In this document: positions 28,350-38,926 of the stretch, in pieces | Numbering within the stretch: the stretch's first letter is position 1 | Layout of the letters: every line of letters starts with the position of its first letter | Assembly: GCA_029265815.1 (NCBI GenBank) | Contig: JAJUGU010000001.1 | Location: forward strand, 496,001-560,000 | Direction: 5' to 3' | Origin: Anaerolineaceae bacterium | GTDB taxonomy: Bacteria > Chloroflexota > Anaerolineae > Anaerolineales > Anaerolineaceae | DNA length: 64,000 nt | Position numbers and translations under genes: made by a program | The notes under the pieces: model-generated | Databases searched by the model: none | What the model saw: only the letters and a program-made list of their open reading frames with translations | Told to the model about the DNA's origin: nothing

Positions 28350-29672
28350 TTACTTCTTAGCGAATTTCTTCGTCAGGATATCCTTCAAATCAGGTTTGCC
28401 GATCTCCTGTAATTCATAACCTACACGCTGCATGGGTTTATTCACCTTGATAATGCGGGTTAAATCGATAGGAGTTGCAGAAACCACAAGATCAACATCT
28501 GCTTTGTTGATTGTCTTTTCAAGATCTTTGACCATTTTATCGCCATATCCCATAGCCGGAAGGATAGTTCCAGTCTTTGGATACTTGATATAGGTTTCAT
28601 GGATAGACCCGACAGCAAACGGGCGCGGATCGACGATCTCAGCAGCACCAAATCGTTTTGCAGCCACCCAGCCTGCACCATAAGCCATTTCACCATGTGT
28701 CAGCGTTGGACCATCCTCCACCACCAATACACGCTTGCCGCGGATAGCTTCTGGATTTTCGACAAACAATGGCGATGCACCCTCAATAATGATCGCATTT
28801 GGATTGAGTTCATGAAGAGAATTTCGTACCTCGATCACCTTGGCAGGATCAGCCGTATCAACCTTGTTGATCACGAACACATCCGCCATGCGCACGTTCG
28901 TCTCACCCGGGTGATAAGCCTTTTCGTGGCCGGCACGATGAGGATCAGCGACGACAATGCTCAAGTCAGCCCTATAGAATGAGAAGTCATTATTCCCGCC
29001 GTCCCACAGAACAATATCCACTTCCTGTTCAGCCTGGCGTAGAATAGCTTCGTAATCCACACCGGCATACACAATTACGCCGTTGTCAATATGAGGTTCG
29101 TATTCCTCGCGTTCCTCAATGGTGCATTCGTGTTTATCAAGATCAGCATAGGTAGCAAAGCGCTGTACTTTCTGTTTCACCAGATCGCCATAGGGCATCG
29201 GGTGACGAACTGCTGCCACTTTGTACCCCATTTCACGCAGGATCGCTGCCACACGGCGTGTTGTCTGGCTCTTTCCTGAACCAGTGCGTACTGCGCACAC
29301 AGAAACAACAGGCTTGATCGATTTAACCTGAGTTGCTTCGGTCCCCATTAAACGAAAATCTGCGCCTGCAGCAAGAACAGTGGATGCTTTATGCATGACC
29401 AATTCATGTGGAACATCGCTGTATGCAAAGACAACCTGTTCGACTTTTAATTCTTTAATCAAGCGAACCAGATCGCTCTCGGGGTAAATGGGAATCCCGG
29501 CCGGGTAAAGAGAACCAGCCAGTTCAGCTGGATATTTCCGGCCTTCGATATTGGGGATTTGTGTTGCGGTGAAGGCAACAACTTCATAATCTTTGTTGTC
29601 GCGGTAGAAAACATTGAAATTGTGAAAATCTCGTCCTGCTGCACCCATGATCAAGGTTTTAATCGGGGTCAT
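28350..29672 (-). CDS. Cyclic 2,3-diphosphoglycerate synthetase-like P-loop protein
   Basis: A 440-residue protein with an N-terminal Rossmann-like segment (TLIMGAAGRDFHNFN) and a P-loop VCAVRTGSGKSQTTRRVA, plus NKVDTAD and a conserved ILWDGGNNDF block. This resembles the cyclic 2,3-diphosphoglycerate synthetase family first described in thermophilic methanogens, where the product is a thermoprotectant; bacterial members are unproven. AAAGGAGA precedes ATG. Pgk and gapA, which handle related triose phosphates, lie a few kilobases away, which is suggestive only. Confidence 0.75.
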   Translation of the reverse strand: MTPIKTLIMGAAGRDFHNFNVFYRDNKDYEVVAFTATQIPNIEGRKYPAELAGSLYPAGIPIYPESDLVRLIKELKVEQVVFAYSDVPHELVMHKASTVLAAGADFRLMGTEATQVKSIKPVVSVCAVRTGSGKSQTTRRVAAILREMGYKVAAVRHPMPYGDLVKQKVQRFATYADLDKHECTIEEREEYEPHIDNGVIVYAGVDYEAILRQAEQEVDIVLWDGGNNDFSFYRADLSIVVADPHRAGHEKAYHPGETNVRMADVFVINKVDTADPAKVIEVRNSLHELNPNAIIIEGASPLFVENPEAIRGKRVLVVEDGPTLTHGEMAYGAGWVAAKRFGAAEIVDPRPFAVGSIHETYIKYPKTGTILPAMGYGDKMVKDLEKTINKADVDLVVSATPIDLTRIIKVNKPMQRVGYELQEIGKPDLKDILTKKFAKK

Positions 29673-29710
29673 AATACTTTGGTCTCCTTTAATATAGATT
29701 TAGAGTATTT

Positions 29711-31474
29711 TCACATCGCTTGTGGGGCTGTGATGCCCAGTAAAACCAGGCTGTTGCAAATCGCCTGACGTGCTGCCGCGACCAGCCTTAGCCGCATAGA
29801 CCGAACCGGTTCTTCAGCTGCAAGTACAGGACACTGTGTGTAGAAATCATTGAACGCTCTGGCCAATTCATAAGCTAGATTGGTGATGACCAGCGGTTTC
29901 AAATCTCTGGCCGCTTTTTGAATTTCCTCTGGCATTCGGCTGATCCAGTCAACCAGCGCAACTTCTTCAGCAGTGAGTTCTATAGATGGTTTGAGCGAGG
30001 CCGGGATTTCTTGATTGACTTTACGTAAAATGCTGTTTGCCCGCACATAGGCATATTGAATATACGGTGCTGCCTGACCATTAAAGTCAAGTGCAGACTG
30101 CCAGTCGAAAGTAACGATTTTGTTGCTTTCACGTGAGAGCATCGGGAACTTGATCGCTCCAATCCCCACAGCACGGGCAATATCAAGTTGTTTCTCTTCA
30201 GGGAGATCAGCGTTTTTAATTTTTACAACCTCAAGCGCGCGAGAGGTTGCTTCGCGGATTAAATCCTCAAGGAGTACAACCGTTCCTTCACGTGACGCCA
30301 TGACTACGTTGCCCGGCAGGTTAACCAGCTCATAGGGCACGTGTTGGCAGTGGCTCGCCCATTCATACCCTGCCAGTTCCAAAGTTTTGAACACCTGCTG
30401 AAAGTGAAGGGATTGCCGCACATCTACCACATAATAGGCTTTTTCAAGGTTGGGGTAATCAGTGAATTTTCTTTTTGCGAGCGCCAGGTCTTCGGTAGCA
30501 TATAATGCTGTATTGTCTGAGCGAAGAACGACCATCACCCGATATTTCTCTTCTTTTAAGCCCAGTTTTTCATCCAGCTTGACAATAACTGCCCCGCCTT
30601 CCGCCCGCTCATCCGTGGCGATGCCTTTTTTAAGCAGCTCCTCAACCATTTCCTTGCCAGGTTTCTCAAACATCGAGTTGAAATAGTAGCGGTCAAACCG
30701 GATGTCCAGCAAATCGTACATTTCTTTGAAACCATCCAACGACCACTGACGGGTTTCTTCCCAGCATTTCACTACTTCAGGATCCCTTTGATCCCACCGG
30801 GTGTAAACCTCACGGATTTCTTTTTCCAGTTCAGGATCTTGGTCAAGTCGTTTTACTGCTTCAGCATACAGATTTCCCATCCAGCGGGTGATGTCTTTTT
30901 CAGGCTTTTCTCCTTTGTGATATTTCAAGTAATTCCACAACCATTTGATTACATGCAAGCCAATATCACCAGGGTAATTTACTCTTACCACATCATTCCC
31001 GGCTGCCTCGAGGATACGCGCAAGAACGTCACCCAAAAAAGCACTTCGCAGATGACCGACGTGAAATGCCTTATGAGTATTTGGATGAGAAAATTCGACC
31101 ATCAATTGCCGGTTGGTCCTGGCACCTTTTCCATATTCAGTACCTTCAGCAAGGACCTTATCAACAACACGTTGGAAATAATCCGCTGTAGAAAAATACA
31201 GGTTCAAGTATCCGTTTACCGCTTCAATCTTCTCAAAGCCAGGAACTTGACCCAGGTAACCGGCAACGTTCTGGGCAATTTCCTTGGCTTTTTGCCCTAC
31301 GTTGCCTTTAACGGTTCCAAATGAACGTGAGGCAAGCTGAAAGAATGATGTGGAAATGCCCCATTGCCCATTAAATGGGATCCATGACCATTTAATTTCA
31401 ACATCAGGAAGATCATTCTCCTGACAGTATTGATGAATCAAATCCTCAACGTGTTTTTGTTCGACTTCAAACAT
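29711..31474 (-). CDS. argS: Arginyl-tRNA synthetase
   Basis: Charges tRNA-Arg. The 587-residue protein has an N-terminal Add-1 domain, a class I HIGH motif in SHPNTHKAFHVGHLRS, YPGDIGLHVIKWLW, and a C-terminal DALR anticodon-binding domain (ILRKVNQ, then YELARAFNDFY). The KMSKS position reads MASREGTVV, lacking the usual lysine pattern, as is common in ArgS. The HIGH-motif context is closer to the eukaryote-like subgroup than to the SPNPT-type seen in many bacteria. Confidence 0.93.
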   Translation of the reverse strand: MFEVEQKHVEDLIHQYCQENDLPDVEIKWSWIPFNGQWGISTSFFQLASRSFGTVKGNVGQKAKEIAQNVAGYLGQVPGFEKIEAVNGYLNLYFSTADYFQRVVDKVLAEGTEYGKGARTNRQLMVEFSHPNTHKAFHVGHLRSAFLGDVLARILEAAGNDVVRVNYPGDIGLHVIKWLWNYLKYHKGEKPEKDITRWMGNLYAEAVKRLDQDPELEKEIREVYTRWDQRDPEVVKCWEETRQWSLDGFKEMYDLLDIRFDRYYFNSMFEKPGKEMVEELLKKGIATDERAEGGAVIVKLDEKLGLKEEKYRVMVVLRSDNTALYATEDLALAKRKFTDYPNLEKAYYVVDVRQSLHFQQVFKTLELAGYEWASHCQHVPYELVNLPGNVVMASREGTVVLLEDLIREATSRALEVVKIKNADLPEEKQLDIARAVGIGAIKFPMLSRESNKIVTFDWQSALDFNGQAAPYIQYAYVRANSILRKVNQEIPASLKPSIELTAEEVALVDWISRMPEEIQKAARDLKPLVITNLAYELARAFNDFYTQCPVLAAEEPVRSMRLRLVAAARQAICNSLVLLGITAPQAM

Positions 31475-31554
31475 TTCCCATCCAGTATGACTTCACATTT
31501 TTATCAGCATGGATTATATCATAGGCAAAATCTGGAATACGTCTGAGGAAGCAA

Positions 31555-31578
31555 AAGCGGGAGAATCCTCTCCCGCTT
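31555..31578 (-). terminator. Terminator of rpsT
   Basis: On the minus strand a 10-bp perfect stem (AAGCGGGAGA with its complement), a 4-nt loop and a TTTTGCTT tail, 24 nt after the rpsT stop. Confidence 0.8.
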
Positions 31579-31601
31579 GATTGCGTTTTGAAAAACGAAC
31601 T

Positions 31602-31865
31602 CTACTTAGAAGCAGCCAGTCGCTTCATCAAGCGGCTTTTGCGACGTGCGGCATTATTCTTGTGAATAACACCCTTCTGCGCGGCTTTATCCAGAGCAGC
31701 AATTGCTTCTAAAGTCGCGGCTTCAGCTGCTTCGGTTTCTTTGCCAGCAATCGCTGCGCGGGCACGAGCAACATAGGTTCGTGCAGCACCGCGATAAACA
31801 CGGTTGCGAATGCGTCGTTTTTCATTTTGCTTGTTGCGTTTTATTGCAGACTTAATATTGGCCAA
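31602..31865 (-). CDS. rpsT: 30S ribosomal protein S20
   Basis: Binds 16S rRNA in the small subunit body. The 87-residue protein begins (M)ANIKSAIKRNKQNEKRR and ends HKNNAARRKSRLMKRL, both diagnostic of S20. The start is a TTG at 31865, 5 nt after GGAGGA; the open frame further upstream does not resemble S20. A UUG start is also used for rpsT in Escherichia coli, where it is linked to autogenous control. It has its own promoter and terminator. Confidence 0.95.
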   Translation of the reverse strand: MANIKSAIKRNKQNEKRRIRNRVYRGAARTYVARARAAIAGKETEAAEAATLEAIAALDKAAQKGVIHKNNAARRKSRLMKRLAASK

Positions 31866-31933
31866 CTTGGTCCTCCAAAAAACTTCTGACAGTGCGAGGG
31901 TCGAGGGTAAGCACTGCTTCAGGTGGCGCAAGA

Positions 31934-31962
31934 ATTCTACCGCACACTGAACATTCTGTCCA
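31934..31962 (-). promoter_or_regulatory. Candidate rpsT promoter
   Basis: On the minus strand TGGACA (31962-31957) and TAGAAT (31939-31934), each one mismatch from consensus, with a 17-bp spacer. Predicted start is near 31927, about 60 nt before the TTG start codon. Confidence 0.6.
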
Positions 31963-31971
31963 GATGGTCAC

Positions 31972-33147
31972 TTATCTGTCTTGTAATGCAGCGACCCCGG
32001 GTAACTCAAGTCCTTCCAACATCTCAAGTGAAGCGCCGCCACCGGTTGAGATGTGAGTAATTTTATCAGCCAGACCAGATTGCTGAATAGCTGCCACAGA
32101 CTCTCCTCCACCGATGACACTGATAGCCTTGCTTTCAGCTACTGCTCCTGCAATCCCATAAGTTCCCTTGGCAAAATTCGGGAATTCAAAGACTCCCATC
32201 GGGCCATTCCATACCACGGTACCAGCTCCATGGATCACATTAGCGTATGCTTTAACTGTTTCCGGTCCAATATCAAGAACCCTCCATCCTTCAGGAACGT
32301 TCCCGGCTTTAATGATCTTCACAGCTGCTTCAGCGTCAAATTTATCTGCTATAACCATATCCACAGGCAGATGAATCTTACCCGCTGCTTCTCTCAAAAG
32401 CTCCTCAGCAAGAGTCAACGATTCCCCTTCAACGAGCGAGTCTGCCATTTCTAGACCCTGAGCCTTAAAGAAGGTGTTTGCCATCCCACCGCCGATGAGA
32501 ATTGAGTCCGCTTTCTTCAGCAGATTTCGGATCACCCCGATCTTATCACTGATCTTTGCCCCTCCCATGATTGCCACAAATGGACGCTGTGGATCAGCTA
32601 CCGTCTGACCCAGATATCGAATTTCTTTTTCTAACAGGAACCCTGCTACACCAGGTAGAAAATGGGTAACACCCTCTGTCGAAGCGTGCGCCCTGTGGGC
32701 AGTTCCAAAGGCATCGTTCACAAACAGATCAGCCAGAGATGCCAGCTGCCTTGCCATTCCCATATCATTCTTTTCTTCTTCCGCATGAAAACGGGTATTT
32801 TCCAGAACAAGAACTTCACCCGGTTTTAAAATCTTGGCTGCTGCTTCAGCTTCGGCACCGATACAATCAGAAACAAAATTCACTTTCATGCCTAGCAAAC
32901 CAGCCAGATGCGCAGCAACTGGTTTCAACGAATATTTCTCATCTGGGCCACCTTTCGGACGGCCAAGATGAGAACATAAGATCACCGCTGCGTGGTGCTC
33001 CAGCAAATAAGTTATCGTAGGAAGAGCTGCCCGAATTCGGGTATCGTCACCTACTCCATCTTCTTTAAGGGGAACATTGAAATCAACGCGAACAAGGACT
33101 TTTTTATTGGTTACATCAACATCGCGTATTGTTTTTTTGTTAAACAT
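31972..33147 (-). CDS. pgk: Phosphoglycerate kinase
   Basis: Glycolytic transfer of phosphate from 1,3-bisphosphoglycerate to ADP. The 391-residue protein has [47 protein letters not shown], and the C-terminal [11 protein letters not shown] and [15 protein letters not shown] nucleotide-binding loops. GGGAGAGG precedes ATG. It follows gapA on the same strand with a stem-loop between them. Confidence 0.96.
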   Translation of the reverse strand: MFNKKTIRDVDVTNKKVLVRVDFNVPLKEDGVGDDTRIRAALPTITYLLEHHAAVILCSHLGRPKGGPDEKYSLKPVAAHLAGLLGMKVNFVSDCIGAEAEAAAKILKPGEVLVLENTRFHAEEEKNDMGMARQLASLADLFVNDAFGTAHRAHASTEGVTHFLPGVAGFLLEKEIRYLGQTVADPQRPFVAIMGGAKISDKIGVIRNLLKKADSILIGGGMANTFFKAQGLEMADSLVEGESLTLAEELLREAAGKIHLPVDMVIADKFDAEAAVKIIKAGNVPEGWRVLDIGPETVKAYANVIHGAGTVVWNGPMGVFEFPNFAKGTYGIAGAVAESKAISVIGGGESVAAIQQSGLADKITHISTGGGASLEMLEGLELPGVAALQDR

Positions 33148-33171
33148 GATTATCCTCTCCCTTTATAATCT

Positions 33172-33207
33172 GATGCGCAACCAAAAGAATTAATTGGGTT
33201 GCGCATC
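33172..33207 (-). other. Stem-loop between gapA and pgk
   Basis: An 11-bp perfect inverted repeat (GATGCGCAACC) with a 14-nt AT-rich loop in the 104-nt gap between the two genes. No T-run follows on the minus strand; instead TATAA and the pgk ribosome binding site do. It may be an mRNA processing or stability element, or set the ratio of the two products. Confidence 0.5.
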
Positions 33208-33251
33208 GAATGATCCTATTCTTAGACCGGCTTAGTCTCTGCGATCAATAC

Positions 33252-34361
<1,110 letters not shown>

Positions 34362-35714
34362 CTAGATTGTTGCAGCATCATCTTTGGTGCTAAGAGGCCC
34401 CGTTCTTTCCAGATACAATTCCATGATTGTCTTTGCCACTTTAGCAGAATCATGACGCCAAGGTGTTTCCATATCCATTAAATCCGTTTGATAAATATTA
34501 CTTCTGCGTTCATCTTCTTTTACCCTTACCCAATCGATTCCAGCAGGCAAGACACCTTCATACCGATTATTGGCTACAATCAGGTCAAATAACCTTGAGC
34601 CTACATGCTGTTCAATCGCCTGAATGTGATCCTCACAGGTATAACCATCTGTCTCGCCACTCTGAGTGGCTACATTGCAGATATACATCTTGCAAGCTTT
34701 GCTCACATGAATTGCTTCTACCAGGTCAGGAACCAGCAAATTAGCAATAATACTCGAATAAAGGCTCCCCGGACCAACAATAATCAGCTCAGCGTTTAAG
34801 ATCGCCTGCAAGGTGGGTGGAAATGAAGGTGGATTACCAGGATCAAGCCAAACCCTGCGCACTTTACCACCCATCTTACTGATTTCACTCTCACCCTTGA
34901 TATTTACTGTAACTTTTTTCTCTGGGAGCTCAACCTCAGCCACAAGGTTAATATTGCGTAGCGTCGAGGGTAAAACATTGCCTTGAACAGCCAGTACTCG
35001 GGCTGACTCAGCAATTGCTGCTTCAAAACTTCCTGTAATCTCAGTTAGCGCTGTGATCAATAAATTTCCCAGTGAATGACCATTAAGACCGGCACCTGCC
35101 GCAAAACGATATTGGAAAAGCTGAGTGAGCAATTCCTCATCGTTTGAAAGCGCTGCCAAGCAGTTGCGGATGTCTCCAGGAGGTAAAATCCCCATTGATT
35201 TACGAATTTCACCTGATGATCCTCCATCGTCAGCGACAGTAACAACTGCGGTAATGTTCCGAGAATAAGCCTTAAGACCACGTAGAACTGAAGCGAGCCC
35301 CGTCCCCCCGCCTATAACAACAATTCTAGGGCCTTTTTCCCTTCGGCGGTATTCTGCAACGGTATCGATAATATCTTTTCCCGGTCGAAGAAAAGGTTTA
35401 AGCAAAGCCCAATTGAGCCCGGTAATGCCAATGATAACAAGAACAACACCAATCAGACTAAAAATTAGTGCGCGTATGATCCGTACATGGACAAATTGAA
35501 GGGAAACGAATTTAATAATAGGTAACCACCAGGTTTCAGGAGCAGTTCGGTATATATCCAATAGATATACCGCCATACCCACACCCAGTAATGTTGTTCC
35601 AGCAAGAATCAGCAAAACCCAACGTTTAACCCCAATCCCTGGCACCAGCCAGCGTAGATTGAGAAAAATACTCTGAAGGATTCTACGAAATTTGTTGCCT
35701 CGTTTCGAACGCAT
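34362..35714 (-). CDS. yvcK: YvcK/CofD-family gluconeogenesis factor with membrane-anchored N-terminus
   Basis: YvcK proteins bind UDP-GlcNAc and are needed for gluconeogenic growth and wall homeostasis. Residues 130-435 carry VVIGGGTGLASVLRGLK, TVADDGGSSGEIR, PPGDIRNCLAALS, GHSLGNLLI, GPGSLYSSI and the final RHD segment. Residues 30-115 contain two hydrophobic spans, an addition not found in Bacillus subtilis YvcK, so the enzyme is probably tethered to the inner membrane. It lies just after gapA on the minus strand. Confidence 0.88.
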   Translation of the reverse strand: MRSKRGNKFRRILQSIFLNLRWLVPGIGVKRWVLLILAGTTLLGVGMAVYLLDIYRTAPETWWLPIIKFVSLQFVHVRIIRALIFSLIGVVLVIIGITGLNWALLKPFLRPGKDIIDTVAEYRRREKGPRIVVIGGGTGLASVLRGLKAYSRNITAVVTVADDGGSSGEIRKSMGILPPGDIRNCLAALSNDEELLTQLFQYRFAAGAGLNGHSLGNLLITALTEITGSFEAAIAESARVLAVQGNVLPSTLRNINLVAEVELPEKKVTVNIKGESEISKMGGKVRRVWLDPGNPPSFPPTLQAILNAELIIVGPGSLYSSIIANLLVPDLVEAIHVSKACKMYICNVATQSGETDGYTCEDHIQAIEQHVGSRLFDLIVANNRYEGVLPAGIDWVRVKEDERRSNIYQTDLMDMETPWRHDSAKVAKTIMELYLERTGPLSTKDDAATI

Positions 35715-35919
35715 ATGGTAAATATCATAGCAGTCTTTAAGCCCATCGTCAACGATTTAATAATACTCAATTCAGAAGAATCCAATCGCCTGGTTTTTAG
35801 ATTTTTCTAAATTCTTATCATGATATAATCATAAAAGGTAAGGTCTTTTCATTATTAAATACAACCATTTCTGCAAGGTTGTTTGTACGTCAGTCCAAAC
35901 TATCATCAGGAGGTGTATT

Positions 35920-37281
35920 ATGAAGACACTCAACTTACCAGGGGATAATGCAAAACGTCTCATCGAACGAGACCATAAAGTAATTTCACCTTCCTATCCC
36001 AGGGGGTATCCTTTCGTGATGGATCACGGAAAAGGAGTCTACGTTTGGGACGTTGATGGTAATCAATTCCTTGATTTTGCTGCCGGGATTGCAGTAAACT
36101 CAACCGGTCACAGTCACCCTAAAGTAGTAAAAGCCATTCAAGAACAAGCAGAAAAATTCCTTCATATTTCTTCAGATTTCTATCACGCCAAATGGATTGA
36201 ATTGGCAGAATATCTTGATCTAATCGCACCATTTCAAGAAGATGCAGTTTCTTTTCTCACCAATTCGGGTACAGAGAGCGTGGAAACTGCTCTGAAAATG
36301 GCTCGTTATCATACAGGACGCAGTCAGTTTATCGGGTTCCTGGGAGGTTTCCACGGCAGAACCCTGGGTTCTGTCACACTCACTGCCAGTAAACCTCACT
36401 ATCATCGAGGATTCTTCCCCTTGATGAATGGTGTCACTCACATTCCATATCCAGATCCATATCGCCCTGTGCTTCATGCGCTACCAGGCGAGAATGTTAG
36501 CGATACCACGTTACGATATCTCCAAGAAGAGATTTTCGGCAGGATTATTCCTGCAGATGAAGTAGCCGCGATCATCGTTGAACCTATTCAGGGCGAGGGT
36601 GGATATATCGTTCCTCCGGCTGACTTCTTTATCAAATTGCGAGAGATTTGTACCAGCAATGGAATTCTGCTCATTGCGGATGAAGTTCAATCAGGTGTCG
36701 GTCGCACCGGTAAATGGTGGGCTATTCAGCATTTTGGCGTTGAACCAGATATTATTACCACTGCCAAGGGTATTGCTTCTGGTGTTCCATTGGGAGCGAT
36801 GATCGCCCGCAAAAGCGTTGTCACCTGGGAAAAGGGCACACATGGAAACACCTTCGGTGGCAATCCTCTAGCATGTGTTGCAGCTCTTGAAACTTTAAAG
36901 TTAATCGAAGATGAATATATGGATAATGCTGCAATCGTTGGTAAGTATATTCTGCGCAGGCTTGAAGAACTCCAAGAAAAACATCCATCCATTGGTTGTG
37001 TGCGTGGAATTGGATTGATGATTGGAATCGAATTTGTTGAAGACCGAATTACCAAAAAGCCTGCTGTCGGTTTGCGGGATGTTGTGGTTGATCGCGCTTT
37101 TGAACGTGGTTTGCTCACACTTGGTTGCGGAAAAAGCGTCATCAGGGTTTCACCTCCACTTTGTATAACTCAAGAGGAAGCAGAAGAAGGTCTACAAATC
37201 CTCGATGAAGCCATCACAATTGCCGAAAATGAGGTCAGTGTTGACCCTTTTAACGAAAAAGTCTTTGCAGAACAGGGGTAA
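35920..37281 (+). CDS. Class III aminotransferase, 4-aminobutyrate/acetylornithine type
   Basis: PLP-dependent omega-aminotransferase of 453 residues. It has FLDFAAGIAVNSTGHSHP, TNSGTESVETALKMAR, GGFHGRTLGS, the cofactor aspartate in LLIADEVQSGVGRTGKWW, and the PLP lysine in ITTAKGIASGVPLGAM. GABA transaminase (gabT) is the best guess from overall pattern, but acetylornithine and putrescine enzymes share it. AGGAGGTG precedes ATG; TATAAT lies at 35824-35829. The sensor kinase gene begins 6 nt after its stop, suggesting co-transcription. Confidence 0.88.
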   Translation: MKTLNLPGDNAKRLIERDHKVISPSYPRGYPFVMDHGKGVYVWDVDGNQFLDFAAGIAVNSTGHSHPKVVKAIQEQAEKFLHISSDFYHAKWIELAEYLDLIAPFQEDAVSFLTNSGTESVETALKMARYHTGRSQFIGFLGGFHGRTLGSVTLTASKPHYHRGFFPLMNGVTHIPYPDPYRPVLHALPGENVSDTTLRYLQEEIFGRIIPADEVAAIIVEPIQGEGGYIVPPADFFIKLREICTSNGILLIADEVQSGVGRTGKWWAIQHFGVEPDIITTAKGIASGVPLGAMIARKSVVTWEKGTHGNTFGGNPLACVAALETLKLIEDEYMDNAAIVGKYILRRLEELQEKHPSIGCVRGIGLMIGIEFVEDRITKKPAVGLRDVVVDRAFERGLLTLGCGKSVIRVSPPLCITQEEAEEGLQILDEAITIAENEVSVDPFNEKVFAEQG

Positions 37282-37287
37282 TTTTTC

Positions 37288-38847
37288 ATGCTTCCAGATT
37301 TTCGCGTAAGGCAAAGGGATTATCTACTCGAGATTTCTCGCGCTCTTACCCGCGAATTGGATCTGGATAAACTTTTAGAACGGATCCTTGAAATATCACT
37401 GGAAATGCTTGCCGGACAGGCAGGGTTAATCGCGCTGCGTGTACCATCTCAAGGGTGGAAAATCCGTGTTTCCACCGGCCTTCCTGCTGCTTTTCTGCGG
37501 TTTCTTGAACCTCAATTTGCTCAAATTCCTGAACATCAGGATCCTCAGGAATTTGAAATTCAAATCATCAATCAAATCCTGGGAACATTCACACAGGCGG
37601 TCAGTCTTGGCCGCCTGAGTAGTGTTGGCCTTCCCCTCATCACCGGCCAAAAAGTGTTGGGGGTGATTTTTGTGTTCAGAGAATATGCAGCATTTTCAGC
37701 AAATGACAAAGCCCTGCTTTCAAGTTTTGCTGACCAGACCGCTATTGCCGTCCAGAATGCACAACTTTATGCCCAGGTGGAAAATGACAGACGCCGCATG
37801 AATGGTCTACTTGATTCAGCTGCAGATGGCATTTTAATCCTTACCTCCAATCTTAAAATCGAACGCGCTAATCCTTCTTTTGGTTTCATTGCCGGTGTGC
37901 AACCAGGTGAGATTATTGGAAAAGACCACGACGAGATTATAAAATGGGCAAAACCACCTCACGGCACACCGTTAAGCGAAGCAGTTACATCAGGTTGGCC
38001 CCTCACTCCTCATGCCAGCCTCTACGTTGAAGGTGATTTAACCCGAAAAAACAATGGCGTCCCTGTTCCTGTTGGAATCACTTATGCCCCACTGATTTCT
38101 GATGACGGAAAACTGATCAATATCATCACCACTGTGCGCGACATCACCCGCTTCCGCCAGGCAGAAGAAGTAAAATCTACCTTTATATCTGTAGTAAGCC
38201 ATGAGCTTAAAACTCCAGTGGCGTTGATCAAAGGATATGTAGGCACCTTGAGGCGTGACGATGCCAGATGGGATCGAAAAATCGTCGATGAAAGCCTTCA
38301 GGTTATTGAAGAAGAAGCTGACCGGCTGAGTGAGTATATTGAAAACCTGCTGGATGTTACGCGTTTACAGGCAAATGGTTTTGGGCTTAAGCGAACCGAT
38401 ATCCAATTATCAGACGTGATCAAGCATGTTGCTGAACGCCAGCAAACTCAGACCGCAAAACATAAGATCATCGTAGATATACCAGATCCACTTCCGGTGA
38501 TTGTGGCCGACGATTCTCGAATCAACCAGGTACTCACCAACTTAGTTACTAACGCAATAAAATATGCCCCCGGTGGAGAGATTCGGATTAGCGCACAAAA
38601 TCGGGGAGATAACATCATCACCTGTGTAAGTGATGAAGGTCCTGGTATTGATCCGAATGATGCTCCCTTTGTTTTTGATCGTTTCTATCGTTCACCGGAT
38701 GCTTCTAAACAAACCAAAGGGGCTGGTCTGGGACTTTTTCTAGCAAAAGCTATCGTTGAAGCGCACGGTGGTCGCATCTGGATTGATACGGAAGTGGGCA
38801 AAGGGGCGCGCATCTGCTTCTGTCTGCCGGTTACTGCCAAGGTATAA
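37288..38847 (+). CDS. GAF-PAS sensor histidine kinase
   Basis: 519 residues with no clear membrane span. A GAF domain (about 15-165, ending FADQTAIAVQNAQLYAQ), a PAS domain (about 170-290, LDSAADGILILTSNLKIERAN), then a HisKA box with the phospho-acceptor in SHELKTPVALI near residue 305, and an ATPase domain with N box (NQVLTNLVTNAIKYAPGG), DEGPGI and GAGLGLFLAK. No response regulator gene is adjacent, so it is an orphan kinase or works with a distant partner. Signal unknown, probably a soluble small molecule or redox cue. Confidence 0.92.
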   Translation: MLPDFRVRQRDYLLEISRALTRELDLDKLLERILEISLEMLAGQAGLIALRVPSQGWKIRVSTGLPAAFLRFLEPQFAQIPEHQDPQEFEIQIINQILGTFTQAVSLGRLSSVGLPLITGQKVLGVIFVFREYAAFSANDKALLSSFADQTAIAVQNAQLYAQVENDRRRMNGLLDSAADGILILTSNLKIERANPSFGFIAGVQPGEIIGKDHDEIIKWAKPPHGTPLSEAVTSGWPLTPHASLYVEGDLTRKNNGVPVPVGITYAPLISDDGKLINIITTVRDITRFRQAEEVKSTFISVVSHELKTPVALIKGYVGTLRRDDARWDRKIVDESLQVIEEEADRLSEYIENLLDVTRLQANGFGLKRTDIQLSDVIKHVAERQQTQTAKHKIIVDIPDPLPVIVADDSRINQVLTNLVTNAIKYAPGGEIRISAQNRGDNIITCVSDEGPGIDPNDAPFVFDRFYRSPDASKQTKGAGLGLFLAKAIVEAHGGRIWIDTEVGKGARICFCLPVTAKV

Positions 38848-38926
38848 GAATATTTCATATCCCGATAACAAAATTCCCAATGGTATAATCTTAAAGTTGT
38901 TTAATAAATGAATAGAGAGAGATAAT

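Noticed and set aside
30788..31324. 178-codon plus-strand frame opposite argS
   Set aside because: Shadow of the argS coding strand; composition is not protein-like and no start signal is present.
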